Of a stretch of 64,000 bases of DNA, positions 42,956 to 52,308 are shown in pieces. The notes beneath the pieces are model-generated. The model was not told the DNA's origin. It worked only from the letters and a program-made list of their open reading frames with translations, and did no database searches. A program made the position numbers and the translations under genes. The DNA is taken from positions 25,666 to 89,665 of the forward strand of contig NZ_JAJFBP010000034.1 in the NCBI RefSeq assembly GCF_020697055.1. Reading direction: 5' to 3'. The stretch comes from Panacagrimonas sp. GTDB lineage: Bacteria > Pseudomonadota > Gammaproteobacteria > Nevskiales > Nevskiaceae. Position 1 is the first letter of the stretch. Each line of letters starts with the position of its first letter.

Positions 42956-43010
42956 AGCTCGCGAAAGCACGCCGTGCGCGAACCGCTCGCTGGGTGCGCG
43001 ACGATCTTAT

Positions 43011-44567
43011 TCAAATTGTCGCGGGAGGCCCCACCAGCAATGGGAACGCCACAAACCAGGGGATATAGCTCAGGGCCAGCATCAAGGTTGCATCCATTCG
43101 CCGGGCGATCAGACGCTGACGCAGTCGCCCCGCGGCTCTCCACAGAGCGGCCCCGTGGATCGCCGCGGCGAGCAAGGCGGTGGTTAGCGAGATCGACAGG
43201 CCATAGCACGCGCTCCAGACCATCAGCGCGGCCGTCCAGGCGATCCCAACCACGCCTTGCGCCCAGCGGATTGCCGGCGTCACGCCGAAGCGAACTGCGA
43301 AGGTGTGCTTGCCTGCAGCGGCGTCAGCCTCCCGATCCGGCAGCGACGCAAGCAGGATCGCCGGCAGGATCGAGCAGGCGATCGGGAGCGCAAGCGCCCA
43401 CGGCGTGGGGCTCGCAAGGCTTCCGCCTTGTAGCAGCCATCCCAGGATCACCGGCGCAACCCCGTTGGTGAGCGCCACATCGAGTTCGCCCCAGGTTCGC
43501 CAAGACAGCGCCAGTGGAGGGAGTGTGTAGCCGATCGCAAGCCCCGCCAGCGCAACCAGCACGATCCACGCCGCGGGAGAAAGCAAAGAATGGCCCGCAA
43601 TCGCGAGCGATGCCGCGGCGCACAGTGCGAGCAAGGCACCCTGACGCAGATCTGCGGGCGTCAGACGGCCCTCGACCAATACGCGGGACCCGCCAGTGAA
43701 CGGTCCGTAGTGGGTATTGCGCCGATCGCTGGGGAAGTCATACAGATCGTTGACGAATACGGTTGCCGCCTCGAGCAGAAAGAGCAGGATCAGGCCGAGC
43801 ATCGCAGGTCCTATGGCAATGGCCGACCACGTCCCCGCGGCATACAGCGCGCCCATCAGATAGGCCGCCCAGACCATCGGATAGAACTGCAATCGAAGGG
43901 CGGCCAGCCAAGCGGACACGCGTCCCCGACCTCGCGATGCCTTTGATCGCGTGCGCCCCTCAGCCGACGCCCCGTCCTGGGCGGCCTGCGCGAGCCAGGC
44001 GGTTCGCTGCGTGCAAGCGGATTGATTCACAGGCCCCCAGCGACGAATGCGGCATATGCGCACGCCGCAGAATTCCAGCGTCGAACGGGCAAGCGAGGTA
44101 ATACCCGGCTCATGGTAGATCCATCGGTGGACCCAGGGCGGCGTGTCCATCGTGGTCAGCAAATCTGCGGTCTTGCCAACAAGCAGACCCTCGTAGCCTT
44201 CGTGCCCCGGACGTTCGCGAAACGCCACATCCGGCAACATCACGCGATCCAAAAACGCCTTGAGCTTCGACGGCATAGATCCCCAAAAGATTGGAAACGC
44301 GAATACCAGATGGTCTGCGCTTCGGATCAACTCCAATGCGTGCATCAGATCCGGTTCCAACCCTTGGTCCTGCGGTCGTCGCGTTCGCACATCAGGGTCA
44401 AATGACAGCACCCGTAACGCGAGCATCTCCGCGTGGGTGCCCGCGCTACGAGCACCGCGCGCATACGCCTCGGCCAGGGCACTGACCAAGGCGTCGGCGC
44501 GCGGATGGGCGTCGATCACCAGCACTCGCAAAACACGCGAGGAGGCTTGTGTCGAGTGGAGTTGCAT
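43011..44567 (-). CDS. Fusion of flavodoxin-like quinone reductase and UbiA-type prenyltransferase
   Basis: A 518-residue protein from ATG at 44567. Residues about 12-205 form a flavodoxin-like NAD(P)H:quinone oxidoreductase domain: VLVIDAHPRADALVSALAEA, then FAFPIFWGSMPSKLKAFLDR and a third segment GKTADLLTTMDTPP. From about 235 to the end is a polytopic UbiA prenyltransferase, with both metal-diphosphate motifs: NDLYDFPSD at about 270 and LPDREADA at about 410. UbiA enzymes attach isoprenoid chains to aromatic rings in quinone synthesis; quinone reductases act on the same chemistry. A single chain with both is unusual and suggests coupled steps in a quinone pathway (inference). Confidence 0.85.
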   Translation of the reverse strand: MQLHSTQASSRVLRVLVIDAHPRADALVSALAEAYARGARSAGTHAEMLALRVLSFDPDVRTRRPQDQGLEPDLMHALELIRSADHLVFAFPIFWGSMPSKLKAFLDRVMLPDVAFRERPGHEGYEGLLVGKTADLLTTMDTPPWVHRWIYHEPGITSLARSTLEFCGVRICRIRRWGPVNQSACTQRTAWLAQAAQDGASAEGRTRSKASRGRGRVSAWLAALRLQFYPMVWAAYLMGALYAAGTWSAIAIGPAMLGLILLFLLEAATVFVNDLYDFPSDRRNTHYGPFTGGSRVLVEGRLTPADLRQGALLALCAAASLAIAGHSLLSPAAWIVLVALAGLAIGYTLPPLALSWRTWGELDVALTNGVAPVILGWLLQGGSLASPTPWALALPIACSILPAILLASLPDREADAAAGKHTFAVRFGVTPAIRWAQGVVGIAWTAALMVWSACYGLSISLTTALLAAAIHGAALWRAAGRLRQRLIARRMDATLMLALSYIPWFVAFPLLVGPPATI

Positions 44568-44854
44568 CGGGTGGGCTTGCTCGATATTTGATCGACGCGG
44601 TGGTGCACGCAACGTGCCTACCGCGCACGCCGCCCTGCCATTCCAGTGCCAACAAATGCGCATGCCGAGAGGCGAGCGAACATCGGAGGCCATTCCCCTA
44701 GTCGGCGATGAGACCGCCTTCTCTTTTCTTCGTCGGTCGGCCGAGCACGAAGACTCTGCCGACCCTGAAGTAATGGTGACGCGGCGCACACTATCGTCAC
44801 CTGACCCCGTTCGCACCGGATACCCTGGGCGGATCTGAAGGGGGATAACAATTC

Positions 44855-45811
44855 ATGCCGGCGCTCGTGAAGCTTTTTTCCAAGGGGACAGACGTGGTCC
44901 TCTGTCAGTCCGCACTGAACGGGTTTCCAACAAAGCTCGCGACGCTGGCGGAAGACGGAATTTTCGGACCCAAAACGCAAGCCCGGGTGAAGGAGTTTCA
45001 GCTCAACCTCAAGCTCGTTGCGGACGGCATCGTCGGACCGATGACCTGGGGCAAACTCCTGACCTCTTCAGCAGCCCCAAGCGCCATTGTGTCTGCCTCT
45101 TTGTGCTGCAACGGAACGCCGATGGTGCGAACCGCGACCTCACTGGGTCTGACTTATCAGATCGCTGCGGAGATACTGCGGCTCAACCCCAGCACGGCGC
45201 GTTCGCGGGTTGCGCCCGTGATGCGAGGCCGTCCCTATGATGATCAAGCCGCCAAAGCGCCAGGGATTGCCAGTAGTCCACCAAGCAACGCGCGGGGTGT
45301 GAGCCTTGCCGAAAAGGCCATTCTGATCCCGGTGTTCGGCTCGAGCATCAACTTTGCAACCGTGGTGGTGACAACAGCCACCGGCATGGACGGCCGCGCC
45401 TTCGTTCTGACGATCCCCAGTCCCTTGCTCGGGATGCCCGCCATCCAGGTCGTCAACGCGGGAGCCGCACCGAGTAACGAAACCTTGCTGCACGAGTTCA
45501 CTCATGTATGGCAGTCCCAGCACCACCACACGTCCACCGTGTACATGGCAGCGGCACTGGCCAGTCAGCTCGACGAGGCGACGTTGAACTCCGCCGCCGG
45601 GCGCCGAGTATTTTCGGCTTACGCTTACGTGCCGGGAAAGCCGTTCGAGGACTACAACGTCGAACAAATCGCACAGCAAGTCTGCAAGGGCGAGACGGCC
45701 ATCCAAACGCACTGCCGCAGCCTGAGCAAGAACGCCGTTGATCTGGCTAACGTCAAGTCGTGCCAAGTGCACAAAGCACAGTCCTTGTTGGCTGCCGGAG
45801 TCAAGACATAG
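44855..45811 (+). CDS. Peptidoglycan-binding protein with zincin-like HEFTH motif
   Basis: A 318-residue protein. Residues about 10-70 are a PG_binding_1 repeat (LAEDGIFGPKTQARVKEFQ, then VADGIVGPMTWGKLL). A possible LysM-like stretch follows (SLGLTYQIAAEILRLNPST). The C-terminal half carries LLHEFTHVWQSQ at about residue 211, a zinc-metallopeptidase HExxH motif of the type seen in DUF4157-like secreted toxins, with a Gln in place of some usual third-ligand context. No signal peptide is visible; export by a dedicated system is possible. A likely wall-active or toxin-like protein (inference). Confidence 0.72.
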   Translation: MPALVKLFSKGTDVVLCQSALNGFPTKLATLAEDGIFGPKTQARVKEFQLNLKLVADGIVGPMTWGKLLTSSAAPSAIVSASLCCNGTPMVRTATSLGLTYQIAAEILRLNPSTARSRVAPVMRGRPYDDQAAKAPGIASSPPSNARGVSLAEKAILIPVFGSSINFATVVVTTATGMDGRAFVLTIPSPLLGMPAIQVVNAGAAPSNETLLHEFTHVWQSQHHHTSTVYMAAALASQLDEATLNSAAGRRVFSAYAYVPGKPFEDYNVEQIAQQVCKGETAIQTHCRSLSKNAVDLANVKSCQVHKAQSLLAAGVKT

Positions 45812-46864
45812 TGACACCCGCGTAGCTTCTGGGACTGCCGAGCGCGGCCACGTCCCAGCGGTGACGGCTCTGGATATCCGACCTCCGCCGATCCCTTATC
45901 CGATGGAGGCCAACAGCATCTCGTGGCGGGCTTGCAAGATTGTTGAAGATCACGACGCGCCAAAGCGCTCGCGTGGATGTTCGCCCGGCCGCTTTGCAAG
46001 GCTCACACTCCGTCGCGCCCTCCCGATGGCACCGTGTGCGAGCTTTCTGCCTCTCGTGGCCTTGATGCGCTGCCACGGGCTTGATGATCGCCTGCTTCGT
46101 AGAGCACCTTGCCCACGGGCAAGTCGACAGGCTCAAGGTGAGGAACAAGACCCCGCTGCACATTCTCCGGAAGCGCCGCAAATAGCCAGTTCTGCAGAGG
46201 GCTGGGCATAGCGTCACCGTTGATGAGCTCGGGCCCGACGCCGAGTTGGGTCCTCAGTGCTCGGTAAGTTGTGGGTGCCCCGCTGCACGTTCGATGCCCG
46301 CAACTCCGGGTTCTCTCGTATGCTGCGTCGGTCCCGCCGCGCGGTTCCGCCAACCTCGCACACGAATTTGCAAAGCCCACGTTTGTGAATCCACCTCACG
46401 ATTGCGCGCGACTGAGCTTGTTGGGTAGGCGTCCCATTGACGGCTAGACGTCGGCGCGGACACAAACTGGCAGCGGCGCTCTGCCGCGTCCGTATTCGCG
46501 CAAGCGCAGATCGAGAAGTGGAGGCTCCGGTTCACCGCTAGACACGCGCGCTTGGCCGGTATTGCGCGCGAGGCTGCGACCTAAAGTCGATTATTTAACG
46601 CCGGGGCACTTGCTACGGTTCGAGCCGATGGCCCGCGATGCCGCCGACTCGGTACCAGCCGGGCAGTGTTCGACGACGAGAGAGGTGCGACCAAAGGTCG
46701 TTGCAATAATCTACGCGATCGAAACGGGAACGAAGCGCCCGGAGCCTAAAACCATCGGTGCCAGCCTTGAATCCCCTGTTTCGACTACGTGCGATCGTCG
46801 ATGCGGCAGGCGTCTTTGACGAGGGATCTCGGCTGCAGCGGAATTAGACCGATGCGCCCGTGAT
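45812..46864. other. Gene-poor stretch with one decayed regulator
   Basis: About 1 kb between the zincin-like gene and the exported protein at 46865. It contains the Crp/Fnr remnant at 46081-46209 (separate entry). Other short frames, including 46562-46819, have no domain or convincing start. It looks like degraded accessory DNA. Confidence 0.6.
46081..46209 (-). pseudogene. Crp/Fnr-family regulator remnant, N-terminal 43 residues
   Basis: An ATG at 46209 begins MPSPLQNWLFAALPENVQ, continuing HLEPVDLPVGKVLYEAGD, the unmistakable start of a Crp/Fnr cyclic-nucleotide-binding domain. After about 43 residues the frame passes into unrelated sequence and the rest of the domain and the DNA-binding helix-turn-helix are missing. 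The gene has been truncated by deletion or a rearrangement. Confidence 0.7.
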
Positions 46865-47224
46865 TTAACGATTCGGTGACACGGATCCATCGCCGCCCGA
46901 CCCTGGCGTCATCGACTTATCGTTGACTTGATTCGTGCCCACATCCGCCGAGTTGGCGGCATTTTTGTCCATCCGCGTTTTGGGGACGGTCGCCTCTTGC
47001 GCCCCTTCAGGCCGGATAGGTTGTCCCGGAACCATTGCCCCCGAGCTGGACATCGCACGGTCCGTATCGGGCTGTTTTACCGCATTTTCGGCAGGCTGCG
47101 CTGGTTGCACCGACTGCGCCGCTGAGCGTTGCGCCACTTCCGGGGCTGCCCCGTACGCAGGTCCGGCGATGGCGAGAAGCAGGCCGAATGATCGGACGAG
47201 ATGGGTATTGAGAGGGGTCGACAC
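46865..47224 (-). CDS. Small exported hydrophilic protein
   Basis: A 119-residue protein from GTG at 47224, preceded by AAGGAA eight bases upstream. It has a signal peptide (VSTPLNTHLVRSFGLLLAIA, cleaved after about AYGA), then a Gln/Pro/Ser/Asn-rich, probably disordered mature part (QSVQPAQPAENAVKQPDTD). No family recognised. The unstructured composition is like small envelope or stress-related proteins. Confidence 0.6.
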   Translation of the reverse strand: MSTPLNTHLVRSFGLLLAIAGPAYGAAPEVAQRSAAQSVQPAQPAENAVKQPDTDRAMSSSGAMVPGQPIRPEGAQEATVPKTRMDKNAANSADVGTNQVNDKSMTPGSGGDGSVSPNR

Positions 47225-48130
47225 GGTGTTGTATTCCTTACGTGGAGGGAGCGCGCGCGCGCACAAACGACGGTGTGCAGCTGTTGTCGGACCACGGTTA
47301 GCTACGACCGCTATTCCAGGACAGCCCCGCACCTCAATTAGCGTTGACTAAATGCCACGGCCGCCGCTGTGCGGTATCGCACGCTGCTATGTTCCAAATT
47401 TGAAGGACGGGCCACCCCAACCCATGGTTTCTAGAGATTGACGTTCGCCTGAATCCAACCGACGCTCGGGGGCACGGACCGCGCAGCGCTTGAAAATGGC
47501 GCCGTGGGTCGTGACCGACGGGGCAGACCGCGCCGCCGGCCAGCAATAGGCCCCGAAAGCGAGCGAGCTTGATTAGTGCGCGCTCGGATGTACTTGCGGT
47601 GGGTGCCGCAGCCGCCCTGAGCTGCCTTGTCCTCGCCAACGAATCGCGGTTTTTCCGGAAGCGACACGTTCATGGTACTCATGCTCAAAGAGCACACTGA
47701 GCGGGAAACAACCGGCAGGTCCAGCGATCGCTTCCTTCCTGTAAGGATTTTTTCTGCTGCAGGTCCCGGACGATTACCGGACGTGATCGGCGCGAAAGTT
47801 CACGTGCCATGGACGCGTACGAGTTGACCTAAGGAAAAAAGCTAACATCGGGCGCCACAGCTGATTGCCTTGTTGGGGACAGACGCGCGCGCCGGCAGGT
47901 TCGCGTTCCACGCTTGCACGCCCGAGCGAATGAAAATCCGGGCAACTACTGGGATGAGGCGCCCCGCCACACCGCTGACGTAGAAAGCCGACGCGATCCA
48001 CGATCTTGGCCGTGGGCTCCCAACCGCGAAACCTCCACCGTCCGCTCGCTTGATCCGGGCATTTCACGATGCGGGCGCGTTCTGTGCGGCCCCTTGCGCT
48101 CCCTCATCGCGGTGCACAGGAATCGTTTGA
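47225..48130. other. Gene-poor stretch, nothing recognised
   Basis: About 0.9 kb with only short frames in conflicting registers and no ribosome-binding site worth naming. Local base composition is lower in GC than the genes around it (for example 47820-47870), which fits foreign or decaying DNA. Confidence 0.55.
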
Positions 48131-48433
48131 ATGCTCAAGCCTCCATGGACTCCCACCGGCATCAAAGGACTTCGCGCCTCCGCAGCGACGTTGCATGACG
48201 ACGGTCTGACGATTGCCTTACCGAGCCAGCGTCGCTTCGAATGCGATTTTGAGGCGATGTACGGCATGCGGGTGCTGCAGCGCCAAGGCAGGTGGTACGC
48301 GATGCTCGATGGTGTTGCCCGCACCGTGGCCTTGGTGATGTCGCTTGGATTTGTTGCGGCGTTTGGACTGGGTCGTTTCGATTGGGCGGTCTATTCGAAC
48401 CCAGGTGGCCGAATGCCGGCGACTCCGAAGTGA
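48131..48433 (+). CDS. Small hypothetical protein, 100 residues, one membrane helix
   Basis: AGGAA lies seven bases before ATG at 48131. The protein has a globular-looking N-terminus (LHDDGLTIALPSQRRFECDF, then YGMRVLQRQGRWYAMLD) and one hydrophobic stretch (TVALVMSLGFVAAFGLG). No family recognised. A frame shift near 48380 could join a second frame (48345-48665) whose middle is also protein-like (LTDRQYAQRLAELQAQTD), so the gene may be a damaged longer one. Confidence 0.45.
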   Translation: MLKPPWTPTGIKGLRASAATLHDDGLTIALPSQRRFECDFEAMYGMRVLQRQGRWYAMLDGVARTVALVMSLGFVAAFGLGRFDWAVYSNPGGRMPATPK

Positions 48434-49507
48434 GTTCGTCGCGGTTCGATCCGAGGCAGCTCGATTGACCGACCGACAGTACGCGCAGCGCCTGGCCGAA
48501 CTGCAGGCGCAGACCGATGTGAGGATCTGGCGCTGGATTGCCCGATCCGCTTGCATCGAAGTTTGCCGAGATCTCGGATGTTCCGTGCCGGTCACGCGCC
48601 GAAGGTCATCGCGGGATGTTGCGAGCCTCTCGAGCCCCGGAGGTGCCGCCCGGGCCCCGCGGTAGCCCTTCGCGCGTCTGATGCTTGAGATGATGCGTTC
48701 CCGCGGCAGCGAGAATGGAACGTGGAGACGCTCGGTGCAGAAATTACCCCGGGGCTCGGCCTGACGTAGGAAGAGCCGACCGCGTCACCATGCGGTATCC
48801 CAGCCTCCGCCGGGACCGTCAATCATGCGGACCATATGATCTACCTGCCGTTCCATCATGCGAGGGCAAACCCTCCGACGCAGCGGGGGATCCGGTCCGT
48901 CCGCACGTGCGCGGCAACGACTCGCCACCTGCTGGGCCGCGCGCACTTGGCGGCGCTGATCGCGGCGAAGGCGGCCATTTGAACGACCGGCATCTGGAGG
49001 GCGTTCTAAATGCGACCTCGAAACGGTTTCGGCGCGGTGGGATTTGGAAAAACTCTGACGCGAGCTGCTGAACCTCATGGGCGAGCCATCCGATCGCAAC
49101 TCGCGACAGGAGCTCGCGCGACGGCTATGTAACAACCACGACTTCGAGGACGTCGCCGGCATGAACTTGTCGCTGCACGCTCAGCTGCTCAAGCGCATCG
49201 CGGCCCCGGGCAACGGCCACTTGTCACTGGAGCTGCTGGGCGAGACACGCGTACGCAGCTGACCCTCGCGGCGATTGTCTCATTCGAGGATCAACTACAA
49301 GGCCACGCGGGTTAGGGGTTCGTCGGACCTGCTGGGAACCGTGTCACCGAATGCTTACGACTTAACGCTGGGTGCCTTGCGTCCTCCTCTAAACTTCGCT
49401 GCTACCGCCACCTGCGCAAACCGCAGCCGTGCGGATCGATCAGGCCCGCCGTGCCGGCGGCGCATGCGAACTTGGAAAGGTGACGCGACCTACCATGGAC
49501 GTAGCGG
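48434..49507. other. Gene-poor stretch, only doubtful short frames
   Basis: About 1.1 kb. Short frames at 48478-48665 and 49077-49262 (the latter with MNLSLHAQLLKRI) have plausible stretches but no domain and no strong start. I see no tRNA, repeat or insertion sequence. Confidence 0.5.
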
Positions 49508-50050
49508 TCAGACGGCCCGCGCGAGCCACGCACCATCTTCTTCGATCGCCGCGCGCGCTCTGGTCTCCTCGGCTTTATCGAGAAATGTGGTCTTTCCCAA
49601 CCTGGCCTTGATTTTGGGCATCGATAGCAGGCCTGCGGCGAGCCCTTCGCGAATCCATCTCCTATCACGTGCTTCGAGGCGCGCGTACTTGGAGATCGCA
49701 GCGTCATCAGGATCCAGGAACCACAGCGTCACGGTTCCGCGACATTCGCTAAGCAGCCGCGCCGTCCAACCTTCCGGAAGGGTCGCCAGTCGGGGGCTGA
49801 CCGGGTCCAGGAAGATCCCGTGTTGACGATGAAAATGGCTTCCTTCTCCAAGGTCAGCCTTCAGTAAGCCCGTTCGACCCGGATCTGATTTCAAATACGC
49901 GTCGACGTCGATCGACATCGTCATCGTGTCGGGAATTGCCGCATGATTCGCAAGGCACAGGATCGAGTTAGAGCCGATGACGACCAACTCAGCGTGGCCA
50001 GTTAATCGGCGCGCCTCATCCGCGAGCGTAAAAAGCTCCTCGAGCTTCAT
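49508..50050 (-). CDS. Nucleotidyltransferase-like toxin candidate (DUF6036-like)
   Basis: A 180-residue protein from ATG at 50050. KLEELFTLADEARRLTGHAE, then VVIGSNSILCLANHA and MTMSIDVDAY give the nucleotidyltransferase pattern of a Gly-Ser followed by an acidic pair; GTVTLWFLDPDDAAISKYAR is the third block. The start overlaps the stop of the upstream Phd-like gene by four bases (ATGA), the layout of toxin-antitoxin pairs. By analogy with MNT and AbiEii enzymes, it may modify a nucleotide or a tRNA (inference). Confidence 0.75.
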   Translation of the reverse strand: MKLEELFTLADEARRLTGHAELVVIGSNSILCLANHAAIPDTMTMSIDVDAYLKSDPGRTGLLKADLGEGSHFHRQHGIFLDPVSPRLATLPEGWTARLLSECRGTVTLWFLDPDDAAISKYARLEARDRRWIREGLAAGLLSMPKIKARLGKTTFLDKAEETRARAAIEEDGAWLARAV

Positions 50051-50487
50051 GCGAGACCCACCCAAGGCGAGTTTTGCCGCATAGCAGTCCCCCAGCCATC
50101 GAGGTCGCCACACATATCGACCGCCAGCCGCTTAGGGTCAAGTCGAAGAAGGGAGGACCAGCGATCGATGTAGTCGGGGCTGCAGAGTCCCTTATCGCGC
50201 CATCGTTCGACCTCCACCCGTGCCGCTGCAACAAGCTGTGCTGCGCGCTTTCGGTCCGATACCAGTTCCAACGCGATCCGGAAATGTTTCACCAGACGCG
50301 CATGCTCGACAGCGGCCTGATCAGCCCGTGCCAGCCGTTGTTCCCAGTTCCCAGGGGCCGCGTGAGAGGAATCGACCAGAAGCGCGATGGTTCGCCCGTG
50401 CCGTTGGATGGCGACCGGCTTGTGAGCCACCGCAGCCAATATTTCGCCAAAGCGCTGCTTCACCTCGCTTGCAGAGAGCGTTTGCAT
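50047..50487 (-). CDS. Phd/YefM-type antitoxin with C-terminal extension
   Basis: A 146-residue protein from ATG at 50487 (GTG at 50496 is a less likely start). The N-terminal 50 residues are a Phd/YefM fold, TLSASEVKQRFGEILAAVA then PVAIQRHGRTIALLVDSS, which binds the operator DNA. The remaining 90 residues are an extension not usual for Phd, containing RFDRKRAA-like helices and a Trp-rich end (YIDRWSSLLRLD). It probably represses its own operon and neutralises the next protein. Confidence 0.78.
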   Translation of the reverse strand: MQTLSASEVKQRFGEILAAVAHKPVAIQRHGRTIALLVDSSHAAPGNWEQRLARADQAAVEHARLVKHFRIALELVSDRKRAAQLVAAARVEVERWRDKGLCSPDYIDRWSSLLRLDPKRLAVDMCGDLDGWGTAMRQNSPWVGLA

Positions 50488-50825
50488 GGATCGCACAATA
50501 CCATGCGATTTGGCCGGAGCGCACGATACCCAAATTTGGACCTAATATCTAATGCATTCAACGTATCCGGTCACATAGCGATTCGCCCGTCCGCGTCCTC
50601 GGGGGCCGGGACAGGAGTTGGTACCTAGAAACCGCAGCAGGAATGCGAGGCGTATTTCAACGCCATCTCCAGAGAATTTTGCGTAAAAGTGTGTACGTAC
50701 CAGTATTAGATGTTTCCCTGGGAGGAGCCTGTGTGACAGGTCGAGATGATTCTCTCAATACGGTGGCGGTTGGGAATGACTAGTGCTGTCGAGTGCGATC
50801 CCTCGACTGTAAGGAGAGCTACCTC
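50488..50825. other. Divergent intergenic region, TA operon and DUF4142 gene
   Basis: About 340 bp holding the promoters of the leftward toxin-antitoxin operon and the rightward DUF4142 gene. AAGGAG at 50811-50816 is the ribosome-binding site of the latter. No conserved operator is obvious. Confidence 0.6.
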
Positions 50826-51386
50826 ATGCATGTCTTCCAAAAGACGCTGTTTGCCGCCGTCTTGAGCTGCTGCCTCGCGGCTCCCGTGATGGCCGCGGAC
50901 GAACCTGCCGAACCGATGAAGCCCTCGGCCGTCGGCAAGGTCGTCATGTCCGCCGCAAACGACGAGTTCTTCCCGGCGGCCGCTTCGGCGGGAATGCTCG
51001 AGATCGAAACCTCCAAGCTGGCGCTTGCCACCTCACAAAATGCCCAGGTGAAAGCCTTCGCCAAAAAGATGGTCGAGGATCACACCAAGGCCGACGAGGA
51101 ACTCAAGGCGCTGGCTGCGACCAAGAAGATCACGCTGCCCACCGCGATGTCGAAGCACCATCAGACGATGTTCGATCACCTGAAGGACGAGAAGCCGGGC
51201 GAGGAATTCGACAAGGCGTACCAGAACATCCAGGTCGTAGCGCACAAGGAGGCGGTGACCTTGTTCAGCAAGGTCTCGACGGACAGCAAGGATGCGGAGG
51301 TCAAGGCGTGGGCCGGCAAGACGCTCCCCACCCTGCAGCATCACGGCGCGATGGCCAAGGATCTGGACAAGAAGGTCAATCCCTAA
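50826..51386 (+). CDS. Exported DUF4142 protein
   Basis: A 186-residue protein with a signal peptide (MHVFQKTLFAAVLSCCLAAP, cleaved after about MAA) and a DUF4142 four-helix bundle: AASAGMLEIETSKLALATSQ, VKAFAKKMVEDHTKADEEL, then AHKEAVTLFSKVS and LPTLQHHGAMAKDL. The family is linked to envelope stress in several proteobacteria, but its role is unproven. ATG at 50826 follows AAGGAG. A GC hairpin follows the stop. Confidence 0.88.
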   Translation: MHVFQKTLFAAVLSCCLAAPVMAADEPAEPMKPSAVGKVVMSAANDEFFPAAASAGMLEIETSKLALATSQNAQVKAFAKKMVEDHTKADEELKALAATKKITLPTAMSKHHQTMFDHLKDEKPGEEFDKAYQNIQVVAHKEAVTLFSKVSTDSKDAEVKAWAGKTLPTLQHHGAMAKDLDKKVNP

Positions 51387-51398
51387 CGTCAGAACGGT

Positions 51399-51420
51399 GG
51401 CGGGGGCGTTTGCCCCCGCC
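51399..51420 (+). terminator. GC hairpin after the DUF4142 gene
   Basis: GGCGGGGGC at 51399-51407 pairs exactly with GCCCCCGCC at 51412-51420 over a four-base loop. No T-run follows, so it may stall or protect the transcript rather than terminate it alone. Confidence 0.6.
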
Positions 51421-51622
51421 TGCCGTTGGCGCGTGCGAAGAGGTCAGAGCCGTGCGTGTACCACGAGTCCGCGCCGATCTCGATTGACCGCTGGGTCCTT
51501 AGCCGTTTGGGGGACGTCTGTGGGCCGCTGCTCCGCTTGGACGCGGTCTTCGTCGGCGACGCCCGAAGCATCTCCCGTCCCCTTGGCTGTCGCACGGCGA
51601 CGGCAGACTGGCATGAGATCAA

Positions 51623-52308
51623 ATGAATCACCGCATGAGAGCGTGTCCCCGGGCGCGAAAAACCACGCTCATCGGCGCGGGGATCATCCTCGTCGTCATG
51701 CTCTCGTTGGCGGCGGCTTGGCGTTGGACGCCGTTTCAGGAAGTCGCCGAGCCCGGCATGATGATTCACTGGCTACGAGAGTCCGGCGATTCACCTTGGA
51801 TGCCAGTGCTCGTCGGAGCGCTGTTCGTGGCTGCCAGCTGGGTGTTGTTCCCCAATACCGTGCTGTGTTTGGGCGTCATCCTGGCCTTGGGTCCGGTGCT
51901 CGGTACCGCGTACGCCTGGGCAGCATGTTGGCTGCAGTCGTCGGCTACTCGATGGGACGCTGGGGCCATCGGCGCATCGAGAAATTGCAGATCAGTGCTT
52001 TCGATCAAATCAGCAAGCAATTGCGACGCGGCGGATTCTTCCAGGTGCTAGCGATTCGCGTGCTTCCGGTGGCTCCGTTTTCCGCGACGAATATCCTGGC
52101 CGGAGCGCTGCGCTTGCGCCTTGTGCCGTTCGCCGCTGCAACGGCCGTTGGCATCGCGCCCTACATCGTCACCTTTGGCGTCTTCGGCCGGCAGGCGCGT
52201 CGGCTATTGTCGAATCCCAGTCCCACCGACGTCGCCCTGGCGGTTGGAATCGTTGCGGTGGCGGCGATCGTCGCGTGGTTGGCGCATTCGCGTTGGAAGT
52301 ACGCGTAA
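51623..52308 (+). pseudogene. TVP38/DedA-type membrane protein, frameshifted
   Basis: A multi-pass membrane protein of the TVP38/TMEM64 (VTT) family broken by one indel. The first frame (from ATG 51623) reads to VLGTAYAWA at about 51918; the second continues GSMLAAVVGYSMGRWGHRRI with the family motif, then FFQVLAIRVLPVAPFSATNI and the last helix. The two pieces join naturally if a single base is restored around 51918-51922. It could be a decayed gene or a sequencing error. The next feature downstream in the second frame ends at 52308. Confidence 0.8.

Noticed and set aside
46562..46819. 85-codon plus-strand frame
   Set aside because: No domain and no ribosome-binding site; composition looks random.
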